Source: Ferruginibacter sp. (GTDB lineage: Bacteria > Bacteroidota > Bacteroidia > Chitinophagales > Chitinophagaceae). From it: 64,000 nucleotides of DNA. The stretch covers positions 657,649-721,648 of the forward strand of contig JABFRP010000002.1 of NCBI GenBank assembly GCA_013141115.1, read 5' to 3'. The notes below the pieces were generated by a model. It saw only the letters and a program-made list of their open reading frames with translations, did no database searches and was not told the origin of the DNA. The translations under genes and the position numbers were made by a program. Positions 24,034-34,686 of this stretch are shown one piece after another. How positions within the stretch are numbered: position 1 is the stretch's first letter; every line of letters starts with the position of its first letter.

Positions 24034-24912
24034 ATGAAGCCATTTATTCTGTTCGGATCTTCAATCATGATAATTATTATTTTGATTGCAACAGGTGCAT
24101 TTATCAATAAAAAAGATGAAATTCCAGAGAAGCATGTAGAAGTTGTATTACGTGATATAGGACACCAGTTGTTGCTTTCGGCTAAAGATGCTACATCCAG
24201 GGTGCTGCCGGTTAAAAAAATAAATTCAACTACCTACCATATCTCGTTTCAAAACAACTTTAGCTTTATTTCAGATTCACTGATCAATATAGTTGAACGG
24301 GTACTTCAAAAAAATGCTTTGGCAAAAGACTATATAGTGAATTTGAGAAATTGTAAACAAAAGGAAACTGTTCTTGCATTCGAGATAAATGACAAAGCCG
24401 GTAATTTAACGCCCTGCAGGGGTCGTAAGCTGGAGGTGGGTTGTTATGTTATTGAAATTCATCTTTTGAAGATCAATAACTTTAATTTGTTTTGGTTGTT
24501 TCTATTGATCATTCCTTTGGGTTTGGTTGGTTTTTATGTGAACAATAAGTTTCGGAAAAAAGAAGCCGCAGCAACGATCATGGATAATAATGATTATATA
24601 ACATTGGGAAACTTTAGATTTTATACAGGTGATAATGTGCTTAAAATTGAACATAAAACCATTGCGCTTTCGGAAAAAGAAACAAAAGCACTAAAAATAT
24701 TTGCAGAAAATATAAACGAGATCGTGGAAAGGGAGAAACTGATGAAAGAAATTTGGGAAGATGAAGGTATAGTGGTGATCAGTAGAAATGTAGATGTATT
24801 GGTATCTAAATTACGTAAGAAATTAAGCGACGATAACTCCATTAAATTTATTAATGTACATGGTAAGGGGTACAAATTTATTATTGAGCAGATGCCAATT
24901 AAAATCGTGTAA
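24034..24912 (+). CDS. Membrane-bound winged-helix (OmpR-type) one-component regulator
   Basis: A 292-residue protein with an N-terminal membrane segment (about 5-24), a periplasmic region of about 120 residues holding two cysteines in the second half (LTPCRGRKLEVGCYVIEIHLL), a second membrane segment (NLFWLFLLIIPLGLVGFYV, about 155-173) and a C-terminal Trans_reg_C winged helix (about 190-288: LSEKETKALKIFAENINEIVERE, VLVSKLRKKLSD, FINVHGKGYKFII). A DNA-binding domain tethered to the membrane, like ToxR/CadC but with the domains in the opposite order, suggests signal sensing outside and direct promoter control. The CCCCAAACTGGGG dyad just upstream (about 24000-24012) lies between it and the divergent BNR gene and may be its operator. 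Confidence 0.85.
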   Translation: MKPFILFGSSIMIIIILIATGAFINKKDEIPEKHVEVVLRDIGHQLLLSAKDATSRVLPVKKINSTTYHISFQNNFSFISDSLINIVERVLQKNALAKDYIVNLRNCKQKETVLAFEINDKAGNLTPCRGRKLEVGCYVIEIHLLKINNFNLFWLFLLIIPLGLVGFYVNNKFRKKEAAATIMDNNDYITLGNFRFYTGDNVLKIEHKTIALSEKETKALKIFAENINEIVEREKLMKEIWEDEGIVVISRNVDVLVSKLRKKLSDDNSIKFINVHGKGYKFIIEQMPIKIV

Positions 24913-25042
24913 AGTGTAAAACAAATCAGCTGCTGTGATTACTACTTTGTCAATAATAATGAGTTGCCTGATTCAGATTTACACGATTTTGTGTCAAACA
25001 GTTTCCGCAGGTTAGAGGCTCATAGCTTGCGCCCCACATATT

Positions 25043-28000
25043 TTACATGTTTCTGCGATATTGCCCGCCTACGGCATACAGCGAATTGGTTATTTGCCCT
25101 AAAGAACAGTATTTCACCGTTTCCATCAACTCAGCAAATAAATTACCGTTATTAATAGCTACCTGCTGCAATTGTTTTAGCATGTCAGCTGCTTTTTCAT
25201 TGTGCCTTGCATGAAAAGCTTCCAGTGTTTTAATCTGGAATTCTTTTTCTTCGGTAGTGCTGCGTATTACTTCTGTTGGCAAAATTGTCGGGCTGCCATT
25301 TTTATTTAAAAAAGTATTTACACCAACAATAGGATATTCGCCGGTATGCTTTAAGGTTTCGTAATACAAACTTTCTTCCTGTATTTTATTGCGCTGGTAC
25401 ATTCTTTCCATAGCACCCAATACACCACCACGTTCGGTAATACGGTTAAATTCATTCAGCACGGCATCTTCTACCAGGTCGGTTAATTCTTCAATTAAAA
25501 ATGCACCCTGGTTAGGGTTTTCATTTTTAGCTGTACCTAGTTCCCGGTTAATAATTAACTGGATAGCCATGGCACGGCGCACACTTTCTTCGGTGGGTGT
25601 GGTAATGGCCTCATCGTAAGCGTTAGTGTGTAAACTGTTACAGTTATCGTAAATGGCATACAATGCCTGCAGCGTTGTTCTTATATCATTAAAATCAATT
25701 TCCTGCGCATGCAAACTTCTGCCGCTGGTTTGTATATGGTATTTTAATTTTTGACTACGATCATTTGCTTTGTATTTATTCTTCATGGCTTTTGCCCATA
25801 TTCTTCTTGCCACCCTTCCTATCACACTGTATTCAGGATCCATACCATTGCTGAAGAAGAAAGATAAGTTAGGTGCAAAATCATCGATATGCATACCACG
25901 GCTTAAATAATACTCTACATAAGTAAAGCCATTAGATAAAGTAAATGCTAACTGCGTAATAGGATTGGCACCAGCTTCGGCAATATGATAACCACTGATG
26001 CTTACGCTATAAAAATTCTGCACTTTGTTAGTGATAAAATACTCTTGCACATCACCCATTAATTTTAATGCAAACTCTGTAGAAAAGATGCAGGTGTTTT
26101 GTGCCTGGTCTTCTTTTAAAATATCTGCCTGTACCGTTCCTCTTACTGTAGCTAATGCTTTGGCTTTTATTTGTGCATATATATCAGCAGGTAAAACATC
26201 GGAACCGCTTAAGCCTAATAAACGTAACCCCAATCCATCATTACCTTCTGGCAATGCACCTTGTAAATTTCCTTTTGCCGGTATAATTTCTTTGCCATCT
26301 ACACCTACATATTTAGGCAAACTATCCACGCTGTATTTTGCTTCTATGGCTTTATTAACCGCCTCTCTTAAATTATTTTCTATGATATATTTTTCGCATT
26401 GCTGATCAATAGCCGCATTCATAAAAAATGCCAGCAGCATGGGTGCCGGGCCATTGATGGTCATGCTTACAGAAGTCTTTGCATCACAAAGATCAAAACC
26501 ACTGTATAATTTTTTGGCATCATCAACAGTAGCAATGCTTACGCCGCTATTACCCACTTTACCATAAATATCCGGACGATGGCCCGGATCTTCGCCGTAA
26601 AGTGTTACACTATCAAACGCTGTAGATAATCTTTTTGCAGGTTGCCCCACACTTACATAGTGAAAACGCCTGTTGGTTCTTTCGGGGCCGCCTTCGCCGG
26701 CAAACATTCTTGTAGGGTCTTCGCCTTCTCTTTTTAAAGGAAACACTCCGGCGGTGTATGGAAATTCTCCCGGCACATTTTCCTGCAATTGCCATTTTAA
26801 AATATCGCCCCAGTCTTTATACTTTGGTAAAATAACTTTTGGTATTACTGTACCCGATAAACTTTTATAGGTAAGTGGTTGCTTAATTATTTTATCTCTT
26901 ACCGTAAATTCATAAAATTCTTTTTTATAACGTTCTAAAACTGCTGGCCAGTTATTTACCAGGTCGAGGTTTTCAGGATGCAGTTTCTTCAGCAGGTGCT
27001 TTTCTGTTTCGCCAATATATTTTTCTGCATCGGGTAGTAATTTTTTAGCGCCGTTCAATTGATAATATTGTGATGCAATTTTGCTTTGTTCTTCTACCCA
27101 GCTATCGTAATCTTTTATCGTTTCTGTAATTTCAGCCAGGTAACGTACTCTCTTAGGCGGAATAATAGTTGACTGGCTAGCCGTATCTTTTACGTGTGCA
27201 TGATGTTCAATTTCGCCATGAAATTTTACGCCGGTTTTTTCAGCCACTTTTTCCATCAGCCTTTCAAACAATTCATTTACACCTGTATCATTAAACTGTG
27301 CAGCAATGGTGCCAACGATCGGCAGCTCTTCATCTTTTGCCGTCCATAAACTTTGATTGCGTTTGTATTGTTTGCGTACGTCATGCAAGGCATCTAAGGC
27401 GCCAGCCTTATCAAATTTATTTACACAAACCACATCGGCATAATCCAGCATATTTATTTTTTCCAGCTGGCTGGCAGCGCCATATTCGGGTGTCATTACA
27501 TACATGCTCACATCACAGTAATCTAAAATAGATGCATCGCTTTGTCCCACGCCGGCACTTTCTAAAATTATAAAATCGTAACCGACTGCTTTACAAATAT
27601 CAATCGCTTCCTGTACATATTTACTTAATGCTTTTTCACTTTCTCTTGTTGCCAGGCTACGCATGTATGCCCTTGGCGAAGAAATGGAATTCATTCTTAT
27701 TCTGTCGCCTAATAAAGCACCGCCGGTTTTTTTCTTGGATGGATCAACAGAAATTACAGCAATGGTTTTATCGGTGTAGCCATTCAGGAATCTTCTTACA
27801 ATTTCATCGGTTACACTACTCTTGCCAGCGCCACCCGTTCCGGTAATGCCCAGCACCGGTATGGTTTTGCTCATTGCTGATTGCTGACTGCTGATTACTG
27901 CCACTCCATTCTCTACATTAGTTATTTGCCTCGCAATTTTTCTTACATCATTTACTTCTCCAAGCGTCATCGCATTTTTATAATCGCCACTACCGTTCAG

Positions 28001-28426
28001 TGCAAAGTCGCAGGAAATAATTACATCTTCAATCATTCCTTCCAACCCCATTTTTCTGCCATCATCCGGACTGTAAATTTTAGTGATACCATAATTATGC
28101 AGCTCCTCAATTTCACTTGGCAAAATAGTACCACCGCCGCCGCCAAAAATTTTAATATGGCCGCAACCATTTTGCTCCAGCAGATCTTTCATGTATTTAA
28201 AAAACTCTACATGCCCGCCTTGATATGAAGTAATAGCAATGCCCTGCACATCTTCTTCAATGGCGCACTCCACAATTTCGTGCACACTACGGTTGTGGCC
28301 CAGGTGAATGATTTCGGCACCCTTGGCCTGCATAATGCGGCGCATGATGTTTATAGCAGCATCGTGGCCATCAAATAAACTTGCAGCAGTTACAATTCTA
28401 ACTTTATTGTTCAATGTAAAACTCAT
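25043..28426 (-). CDS. icmF: Fused isobutyryl-CoA mutase
   Basis: About 1127 residues from the Met of [23 protein letters not shown]; an upstream start at 28483 would add 19 atypical residues. Domain order is B12-binding ([15 protein letters not shown] with the cobalt-ligand His, about 15-140), MeaB-like G-protein chaperone with P-loop ([13 protein letters not shown] near 190, plus [39 protein letters not shown]) and the acyl-CoA-binding TIM-barrel large subunit ([24 protein letters not shown], about 570 onward). This three-domain fusion is diagnostic of IcmF, which interconverts isobutyryl-CoA and n-butyryl-CoA with adenosylcobalamin; some members also act on pivalyl- or isovaleryl-CoA. A TAAATTTG -7-like box lies at 28545-28552. 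Confidence 0.93.
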   Translation of the reverse strand: MSFTLNNKVRIVTAASLFDGHDAAINIMRRIMQAKGAEIIHLGHNRSVHEIVECAIEEDVQGIAITSYQGGHVEFFKYMKDLLEQNGCGHIKIFGGGGGTILPSEIEELHNYGITKIYSPDDGRKMGLEGMIEDVIISCDFALNGSGDYKNAMTLGEVNDVRKIARQITNVENGVAVISSQQSAMSKTIPVLGITGTGGAGKSSVTDEIVRRFLNGYTDKTIAVISVDPSKKKTGGALLGDRIRMNSISSPRAYMRSLATRESEKALSKYVQEAIDICKAVGYDFIILESAGVGQSDASILDYCDVSMYVMTPEYGAASQLEKINMLDYADVVCVNKFDKAGALDALHDVRKQYKRNQSLWTAKDEELPIVGTIAAQFNDTGVNELFERLMEKVAEKTGVKFHGEIEHHAHVKDTASQSTIIPPKRVRYLAEITETIKDYDSWVEEQSKIASQYYQLNGAKKLLPDAEKYIGETEKHLLKKLHPENLDLVNNWPAVLERYKKEFYEFTVRDKIIKQPLTYKSLSGTVIPKVILPKYKDWGDILKWQLQENVPGEFPYTAGVFPLKREGEDPTRMFAGEGGPERTNRRFHYVSVGQPAKRLSTAFDSVTLYGEDPGHRPDIYGKVGNSGVSIATVDDAKKLYSGFDLCDAKTSVSMTINGPAPMLLAFFMNAAIDQQCEKYIIENNLREAVNKAIEAKYSVDSLPKYVGVDGKEIIPAKGNLQGALPEGNDGLGLRLLGLSGSDVLPADIYAQIKAKALATVRGTVQADILKEDQAQNTCIFSTEFALKLMGDVQEYFITNKVQNFYSVSISGYHIAEAGANPITQLAFTLSNGFTYVEYYLSRGMHIDDFAPNLSFFFSNGMDPEYSVIGRVARRIWAKAMKNKYKANDRSQKLKYHIQTSGRSLHAQEIDFNDIRTTLQALYAIYDNCNSLHTNAYDEAITTPTEESVRRAMAIQLIINRELGTAKNENPNQGAFLIEELTDLVEDAVLNEFNRITERGGVLGAMERMYQRNKIQEESLYYETLKHTGEYPIVGVNTFLNKNGSPTILPTEVIRSTTEEKEFQIKTLEAFHARHNEKAADMLKQLQQVAINNGNLFAELMETVKYCSLGQITNSLYAVGGQYRRNM

Positions 28427-28583
28427 AAAATATTTTTTTGAAACCAGCATTACAGCTTTGGTCATCATCGTTGTGTCACTCACTTATACGCCATACCAAT
28501 TTTCATCTTTTATTTTAGCGGAGAAATAAGCAACCCGACAGGAGCAAATTTACCTACAAATCATCTTACAAAAATAACAGTGG

Positions 28584-29444
28584 TTAGTTTTTAGATGAAT
28601 GGTTGCTTAAAGCAAAAACCTTTGGTAAATCAAATAACAAACCGCCGGAAATATTGAAAACCCTTGCATCTACAAACCTGCGGCTTACTAAAAATGCAAA
28701 GCCCATCTGAAATTCAAATTGCACGCCGGGTATTTTTTTAAATCCAAATGTGTTTACTACCGAGGGTTCACAAAAAACTCTTGGGCTATAGCTAAGGCTA
28801 TCTAATTTATAACTATTTAATTCGCTGGGGTTGTAATCGGTAGTTATATTTTTAAAGTAAATAATAGTATGCCGTGATGAAAAAGATGCTGCAAAATTTT
28901 TCCTGCTCCTTACAGTAATAGCAGGCTGAATAAAAAGTTTGGTTACGTTCATATTATGGTAATGGCTGCGGATTGCGCCATTCCACTCCCGTCCATTATC
29001 AGTAAATCCGGATTTGCCAAAACCAACTCCCGCAAATATTTGTATCAGTGATCTTTTATTTTCATTCATTGCAGTAAAATATCCCACCCCTATCTCGGTA
29101 AGATTTCTTTTGTAATTGATAACTACACTGTCCCTGGTTCCGGCATCAAAATCGCCTGCATTTCTTTCGGTACGATGGAAATAGTTTACCTGTACCGCCC
29201 AGTGGTTGGTAAACGCATAAGCGGCCTGCAAATCATATCCCCGGGCTTTTGCTTTTACAGGCACACTGTCTTTTACTGCATTATCAACCGGGTTAACGGA
29301 ATAGTTAGCTGCCAGTTTGCTATCGCCTTTTTGCGTAAGCACCGGCACATTATGAGCAGATGGACTATACACGTACCTTGGCGTATAACAAGAAAAAAGC
29401 GAAAAGCTGAAAGCCATAAGCAATAAAGCAAGTGCAGTTTTCAT
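28584..29444 (-). CDS. Predicted outer-membrane lipoprotein, beta-barrel-like
   Basis: A 286-residue protein with a lipoprotein signal (LLMAFSFSLFSCYTPRYV) and long stretches of alternating aromatic and polar residues (DLQAAYAFTNHWAVQVNYFHRTE, EIGVGYFTAMNENKRSLIQIFAGVGFGKS), typical of small outer-membrane barrels. No specific family is recognised. It starts 7 bp after the rsmA stop and is probably co-transcribed, which may be only convenience. Confidence 0.75.
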   Translation of the reverse strand: MKTALALLLMAFSFSLFSCYTPRYVYSPSAHNVPVLTQKGDSKLAANYSVNPVDNAVKDSVPVKAKARGYDLQAAYAFTNHWAVQVNYFHRTERNAGDFDAGTRDSVVINYKRNLTEIGVGYFTAMNENKRSLIQIFAGVGFGKSGFTDNGREWNGAIRSHYHNMNVTKLFIQPAITVRSRKNFAASFSSRHTIIYFKNITTDYNPSELNSYKLDSLSYSPRVFCEPSVVNTFGFKKIPGVQFEFQMGFAFLVSRRFVDARVFNISGGLLFDLPKVFALSNHSSKN

Positions 29445-29451
29445 AGTTTGA

Positions 29452-30204
29452 TTAGCTCATTTTAAAAGTAAGTGCTGCAAAATCTTCAATGCTTAGTGCT
29501 TCGGCACGCTTATTAAAAATATCATCCTGTAATACTTCTGCAGTAAATAAACTTTTTACGGCGTTGCGTAATGTTTTTCTTCTTTGATTAAAAGCGGTTT
29601 TTACCAATACCCAATAAGCCCTGTCGCTTTTTACGGGTAAGGGTTCCGATCTTCTGATTAATTTAATTACACCACTCTGCACTTTGGGTGGCGGGTTAAA
29701 ACATTCATTGCTTACATCAAATAAATATTCCACGTTGTAATAAGCCTGTACTAATGCGCTTAATACGCCATATACTTTACTACCTTCTTTTGATGCAGCT
29801 CTTTCCGCCACTTCTTTTTGAAACATGCCAATTACACAAGGCACATCATCTTTCCACTCTAATATTTTAAAAAGTATTTGTGTAGAAATATTATAAGGGA
29901 AATTTCCTATCACTGTAAAAGGTTCTTCAAAAGGTTTTTCTATATCTAAAAAACTTTGATGAATAATTTTATCTTTTAACACCGGATATTTTTGCTGCAG
30001 ATAAACCACTTTTTCTTCATCCAGTTCTACTGCTTTAAAATTTACAGCTGGCAGGTTTATTAAATGTTTGGTTAAAGCGCCTGCACCAGGGCCCACTTCC
30101 AATAAATTTGTAAATGAATCTTGCCTTACTGCATCAATTATTTTTTGAATAACTATTTCATCCTTTAAAAAATGCTGCCCCAGTGATTTTTTTAATGTGT
30201 ACAT
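29452..30204 (-). CDS. rsmA: 16S rRNA (A1518/A1519-N6) dimethyltransferase RsmA
   Basis: A 250-residue enzyme from the Met of MYTLKKSLGQHFLKDE; a start at 30252 would add 16 unlikely residues overlapping a terminator. SAM-binding motif I is LLEVGPGAGALTKHL and the catalytic motif IV is IGNFPYNIST. The C-terminal helices include FNPPPKVQSGVIKLI and FNQRRKTLRNAVKS. It dimethylates two adjacent adenines in helix 45 of 16S rRNA during late 30S assembly. A TACTTTTG box at 30209-30216 is so close that transcription would begin almost at the ATG (leaderless). Confidence 0.95.
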   Translation of the reverse strand: MYTLKKSLGQHFLKDEIVIQKIIDAVRQDSFTNLLEVGPGAGALTKHLINLPAVNFKAVELDEEKVVYLQQKYPVLKDKIIHQSFLDIEKPFEEPFTVIGNFPYNISTQILFKILEWKDDVPCVIGMFQKEVAERAASKEGSKVYGVLSALVQAYYNVEYLFDVSNECFNPPPKVQSGVIKLIRRSEPLPVKSDRAYWVLVKTAFNQRRKTLRNAVKSLFTAEVLQDDIFNKRAEALSIEDFAALTFKMS

Positions 30205-30219
30205 AAAACAAAAGTAACA

Positions 30220-30248
30220 TAAAAAAGCCCCGGCTGTACCGGGGCTTA
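30220..30248 (-). terminator. Intrinsic terminator after the giant T9SS gene
   Basis: AAGCCCCGG and CCGGGGCTT pair around a CTGTA loop, followed on the minus strand by TTTTTTATG. It ends the transcript from 34602-30268 just upstream of rsmA. Confidence 0.85.
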
Positions 30249-30267
30249 TCAAATTGATTAAGTAAAG

Positions 30268-33200
30268 CTATTGGGTTAATATTAATTTTTGAGATACCAT
30301 TTGACCATTAAACCATACCTGCACTGTATACATACCTGCACCATAAGTAGTAAGATTATTAACGAGCATACTGTTAGCGCCTTTTGATGCACTGCGTTTT
30401 TGCAGCAATACTGTTTTACCCACACTATTTATCAAACGAATGCTAACGGCTGATTCTTTTTCGGTAAAAAACCGTACCGCTACATAATCTTTAGCAGGGT
30501 TAGGCATAATTGTTACCCGTACAGGCAATACATTTCTTCTTATCACTAAAGAATTGCTGTATTTTATTTCGCCTGTTTTGCCAATCACTTTTAGCCTGTA
30601 GTAAATAATATCGCTGTTTACATTACTGATCTTATCTGTAAATGCAAAACTTTGTTGCTGGTTAAGCTTTACGGGTTCTGTAACACTTCCGGAAAAATTA
30701 TACATGTTGTTATCCGTACTTCTTTCAATTTCAAAATGATCAATTTCAATTGGAGAAATGATTGTCCAGTTTAGTGCAACATCGGCATTTTGTTGTGCGC
30801 CGGTAAAGTTTAGTATTTGAACAGGTAGTATAATACCGATATAACGCCAGTCCCTGTTTATTTGTACCGGAAATTTTTTCTGCACAGTTGATCTTGTTCC
30901 CGGTGTTGCATCGCCTGCTAAACTGCCGCCGTTACCCATTTTATAAGAAGTACCTTTTATATTAGTAACTGAGTTTAATGAATCAAAACGGTTATCTAAT
31001 CCATCGCCATCAGTATCCAATCCTGTTAACGTAACCAGATCGTCCACAATTCCATTAAGGTTAAAATCATTTCCTTCTATTATATCAGGCTGCCCATCAC
31101 TATCTGTATCTAAATCCCTATAATCGGGAATACCATCTCCATCGTGATCGTAAACAAATATACCTGAGCCGCCAAAGCCTGCTACGTTATCGTATGTATT
31201 TACCAATCCGTCGCCATCAGTATCTGTTAGTGATGGTAACAAATATCCGGCAGTAGACATGCCTTCTATATTATCCGGTATGCCATCATCATCGGAATCA
31301 ATATCCAAATAATCAGCATTACCCGATCCGTCGGCATTGTTAAGACTTAGTACACCCATTGCAGCAATTGTTGCTGACCATCCATTACCTCCAATAGCGC
31401 CATCTGCCCGCCCATCAAAATTAGCATCTGGTAAACCAGCTTCTATTACATCTGTAATACCATCTGCATCGCTGTCTATGTCGTAAGGGTTGGGTCTGAA
31501 ATCACGATCAAGGTTTTTATTAGGATAATTATCAGCTCTGCCATCTACAGGAGAAACATCAATACCTGTTACCAGCAAAGCTGTTACGTTTACATTATTG
31601 TCGGATAAACCATCTCCATTAAGATCAACAAAATTTGATAATCTTCCATTATTGCTGATATAAGAACCAAAAACTTCCACCACATCTGGTATACCATCAT
31701 TATCACTATCAGTATCCAGATAATTGGGTATACCATCATTATCAAAATCCTGTGCGCCTAAACCAACGTTGGAACCTGTAACACCGGTATTACTGGCATC
31801 CACATTTTGAGAAAAACCATCATTATCTGTATCCACATAATTATCAATTAGCCCATCTCCATTGGCATCCACACCATAAGACTCTACTGTATCGGGAATA
31901 CCATCGTTATCACTATCCAGATCAAGATGATTAGGAATACCATCCATATCTTTATCCATATTATCGTTTACACCATCTCCGTTACTATCCACATAGCCAG
32001 GGAAATTAACATCGTAAAAATTAATGATCCCATCATTATCCGAATCGGCACTGGGATCAAAGTTGTCATTAAAACCATCAGCATTATTATCAACAAAACC
32101 GGGGTACGTTACATCGTTCCAGTTAGGAGTACCATTACTATTGGCATCCTGCAATGCTACCGGATTATTTAACTCTACATAATCTGGTATACCATCATTA
32201 TCATCATCAATATCCGGACAAGAAATTATAAATACAGCAATACGTGCCGTATCTGAACAACCGGTGCCACTGTTAAAATAAGCCCAGTAAATATGTGATG
32301 CTGTAACAGGTGTAAGCGGATTATAAATATTTGCCGGCACAAAAGGCATGGCCGAATAAATAGTGTAACCAGCATATACTCTCCACGGCAGCAATACGTT
32401 TACAGACGGACAAGTATTAACCAGTAAAGTATCGGAAGGGCTATAACAACTACCGCTAACAGGCAATACCACCGGCCCCTTAATTATACAACCGGCAGTA
32501 CTAACCCCGCTGGAATCATACAACACATCGCCTGATCGTTTACCATTATAATTAATTCGGGCACTATTGCTTATTGAACTAACACAGCTTATAACAGCAC
32601 ATGAGGTTGCAGTAACCACTTTAAACTCCACATTACCACTAACACCATTGGCAATTTGCCCCCCGGTGCTGGCGTTGGCACCAATACCAATTCTAAATAC
32701 CACACGGTTGTTGGTTAAATCAAATTCTGCTTCATCATCGCCGGCAATGTCTGTTTTTGCCACACCATTAATTTTTATACTACCGGGTAAAAAGCTTGTA
32801 GCGGTTGGTACATTATCAATTATTACAGAGTTGGTACTGGTATCATTACCCACATTGCTGTAGTTAACATTGTACTGTAAAATATCTCCCGGTATCAACA
32901 CGCCACCATTAACATCGGTGGCAGTTTTATCAAATGCAAATGACGGGTTGTAATTTGAAATTGATGTGGTAACACAATGTAAAAAATAATTTTCGCTGGG
33001 CGAGCTAAACCTTATACTGGCAGAGGTTTGAGAATTACCCAATACAAGGTTGCCCACATTAGGCACATCAATAAGATCCACATCGTAACCTAATGTATTT
33101 AAATGAGCAGGATTACGGGTAAGCACAGATGCACCTTTGTAGGTGATAGTACTGTTCCACATATCATTTAAGTTGGCAGTGGCGCTGGGTGTTTGACTTA

Positions 33201-34602
33201 CATAAGCACCTACTAAAGGATTTGCATCCTGCTTAAATGAAAACTCATCCTGCGATACCCTGTCGCCATCATAAACCACAGCTCCAAGTTCGCAACTTAC
33301 AGGGCCGGATGGTGGCGTAAGAAAGCCGCTTACCGGAATGTGCAATGCTGGATCGCCGCCATTCATAATTGCAGAGCCATCAAACACCGTAAGATTTCTT
33401 GGCTGTAAAGATGTATTGGAATATGCAACTACAATTGCCCAACCGCCCGATCCATTATTAATTCCTATTGGCCCCACCACATCTGCAATAGTGTAAGTGC
33501 CATTGGGGTTTGTAGCATTTACCAACGAAGTAATATCAACAAAACAGCGGTAACCGGTATGAGGCAATCCTGTTACCAGTGTACCATCATGATAATCTGT
33601 TTGTGTGGAGGTAAGTGTGGTATATGTGCCTGCACCAGGTATTTTTATTTTTACATTAGTCTCTCCAACCCTCCACGCTACATTGGTTCCATTGGTTCCT
33701 TGCGATGATCCCCAATATAATCCGGCAAATAAAACATGGGAACAACCGGGCAAACTAAGATCGGCACTGGTTGAACTAAATGTGCCGTTATTACTAAGCC
33801 CCAGCACCTGCATATCAAAAGACATGTTGTTGGAAGTGTTGGTACGAAGATGCACTTCTACAGCAATGCTGTTTGAGCCGGCAGTAAAAAAAGCAGGACT
33901 TAAATTAAATGTAAAATTTTCTGCAGCACCAACTGCAATATCTGCGGAAGCCAGCGTTGCAAATGTTGGTACGCCGGCCGACATATTATCTCTTGCCCTT
34001 TCTACTCCATTGATGTATATTACTATCCCGTCATTCCGCTGCACATTTAATTGTATAGTTTGAAAAGTAGTGCTTAATTCTGTAGCAGTAAAGCTTACTG
34101 TATTTCTAAAATAATAAGCGGTGTATTTAGTAACTGCGCCGGGTGTGCAACTAGTTGCGGCAGCACTACTTTTTAAACAGGTAGCCTGGCCAGAGTTAAA
34201 GCCATATTTACCACCACCAGCAGCTGGTATACCTCCAACATTCCATGCTGCAGTCATTATATATGCAGGTTGTTTCCAATCGGTAAGTGCCGGGCTATTG
34301 GCAGGTGCAGTGCTTTGTGTATGATAATTCCATACACTTCCAAAAGGCAGTTTTGTGGTTGGCGCAGGATTATCTACATCAAGATAAACAGCAGGCTTAC
34401 CATTATTAACAGAAGTGCCCCCCGGCGGATTTTCTGTTGTAATCCCCCCGGTAGAAGTAATAATGTTATTTGCTGTAAATACAATATTACCTCTTACAGA
34501 AGGGTTGTAATACCTTGCCGTAAAGGGTCGCAATATTTGTGCATTACTTTCATAAAAATGAAAAGCAAAGGCGCAAAACAGCATTAGTAAAAGTTTTTTC
34601 AT
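30268..34602 (-). CDS. Giant secreted thrombospondin-type-3 repeat protein with T9SS sorting domain
   Basis: A 1444-residue protein. A signal peptide (KKLLLMLFCAFAFHFYESNA) leads to N-terminal beta-sandwich domains (about 25-540), a DUF11-like adhesin segment (FDKTATDVNGGVLIPGDILQYNVNYSN), and a long calcium-binding array of DxDxDGIxD repeats (about 800-1250: DSDNDGIPDTVE, DTDNDGFSQNVD, DIDSDDDGIPDNIEG). A fibronectin-like segment and a type A T9SS sorting domain (IMPNPAKDYVAVRFF to QKLILTQ) close it. It is exported across the outer membrane and probably attached to the surface as an adhesin or matrix protein. It is a paralogue of the gene at 39038-44628: the last 450 residues are nearly parallel, including DTDGDGLDNRFDSLNSVTN. 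Confidence 0.9.
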   Translation of the reverse strand: MKKLLLMLFCAFAFHFYESNAQILRPFTARYYNPSVRGNIVFTANNIITSTGGITTENPPGGTSVNNGKPAVYLDVDNPAPTTKLPFGSVWNYHTQSTAPANSPALTDWKQPAYIMTAAWNVGGIPAAGGGKYGFNSGQATCLKSSAAATSCTPGAVTKYTAYYFRNTVSFTATELSTTFQTIQLNVQRNDGIVIYINGVERARDNMSAGVPTFATLASADIAVGAAENFTFNLSPAFFTAGSNSIAVEVHLRTNTSNNMSFDMQVLGLSNNGTFSSTSADLSLPGCSHVLFAGLYWGSSQGTNGTNVAWRVGETNVKIKIPGAGTYTTLTSTQTDYHDGTLVTGLPHTGYRCFVDITSLVNATNPNGTYTIADVVGPIGINNGSGGWAIVVAYSNTSLQPRNLTVFDGSAIMNGGDPALHIPVSGFLTPPSGPVSCELGAVVYDGDRVSQDEFSFKQDANPLVGAYVSQTPSATANLNDMWNSTITYKGASVLTRNPAHLNTLGYDVDLIDVPNVGNLVLGNSQTSASIRFSSPSENYFLHCVTTSISNYNPSFAFDKTATDVNGGVLIPGDILQYNVNYSNVGNDTSTNSVIIDNVPTATSFLPGSIKINGVAKTDIAGDDEAEFDLTNNRVVFRIGIGANASTGGQIANGVSGNVEFKVVTATSCAVISCVSSISNSARINYNGKRSGDVLYDSSGVSTAGCIIKGPVVLPVSGSCYSPSDTLLVNTCPSVNVLLPWRVYAGYTIYSAMPFVPANIYNPLTPVTASHIYWAYFNSGTGCSDTARIAVFIISCPDIDDDNDGIPDYVELNNPVALQDANSNGTPNWNDVTYPGFVDNNADGFNDNFDPSADSDNDGIINFYDVNFPGYVDSNGDGVNDNMDKDMDGIPNHLDLDSDNDGIPDTVESYGVDANGDGLIDNYVDTDNDGFSQNVDASNTGVTGSNVGLGAQDFDNDGIPNYLDTDSDNDGIPDVVEVFGSYISNNGRLSNFVDLNGDGLSDNNVNVTALLVTGIDVSPVDGRADNYPNKNLDRDFRPNPYDIDSDADGITDVIEAGLPDANFDGRADGAIGGNGWSATIAAMGVLSLNNADGSGNADYLDIDSDDDGIPDNIEGMSTAGYLLPSLTDTDGDGLVNTYDNVAGFGGSGIFVYDHDGDGIPDYRDLDTDSDGQPDIIEGNDFNLNGIVDDLVTLTGLDTDGDGLDNRFDSLNSVTNIKGTSYKMGNGGSLAGDATPGTRSTVQKKFPVQINRDWRYIGIILPVQILNFTGAQQNADVALNWTIISPIEIDHFEIERSTDNNMYNFSGSVTEPVKLNQQQSFAFTDKISNVNSDIIYYRLKVIGKTGEIKYSNSLVIRRNVLPVRVTIMPNPAKDYVAVRFFTEKESAVSIRLINSVGKTVLLQKRSASKGANSMLVNNLTTYGAGMYTVQVWFNGQMVSQKLILTQ

Positions 34603-34686
34603 ATTGTTGGATTTAACAATTTTCTCAGGTATTGGAATTTGCTGCTTTTAAATAAAACAGTTTTACAACTGCTTTACCTCATCATC

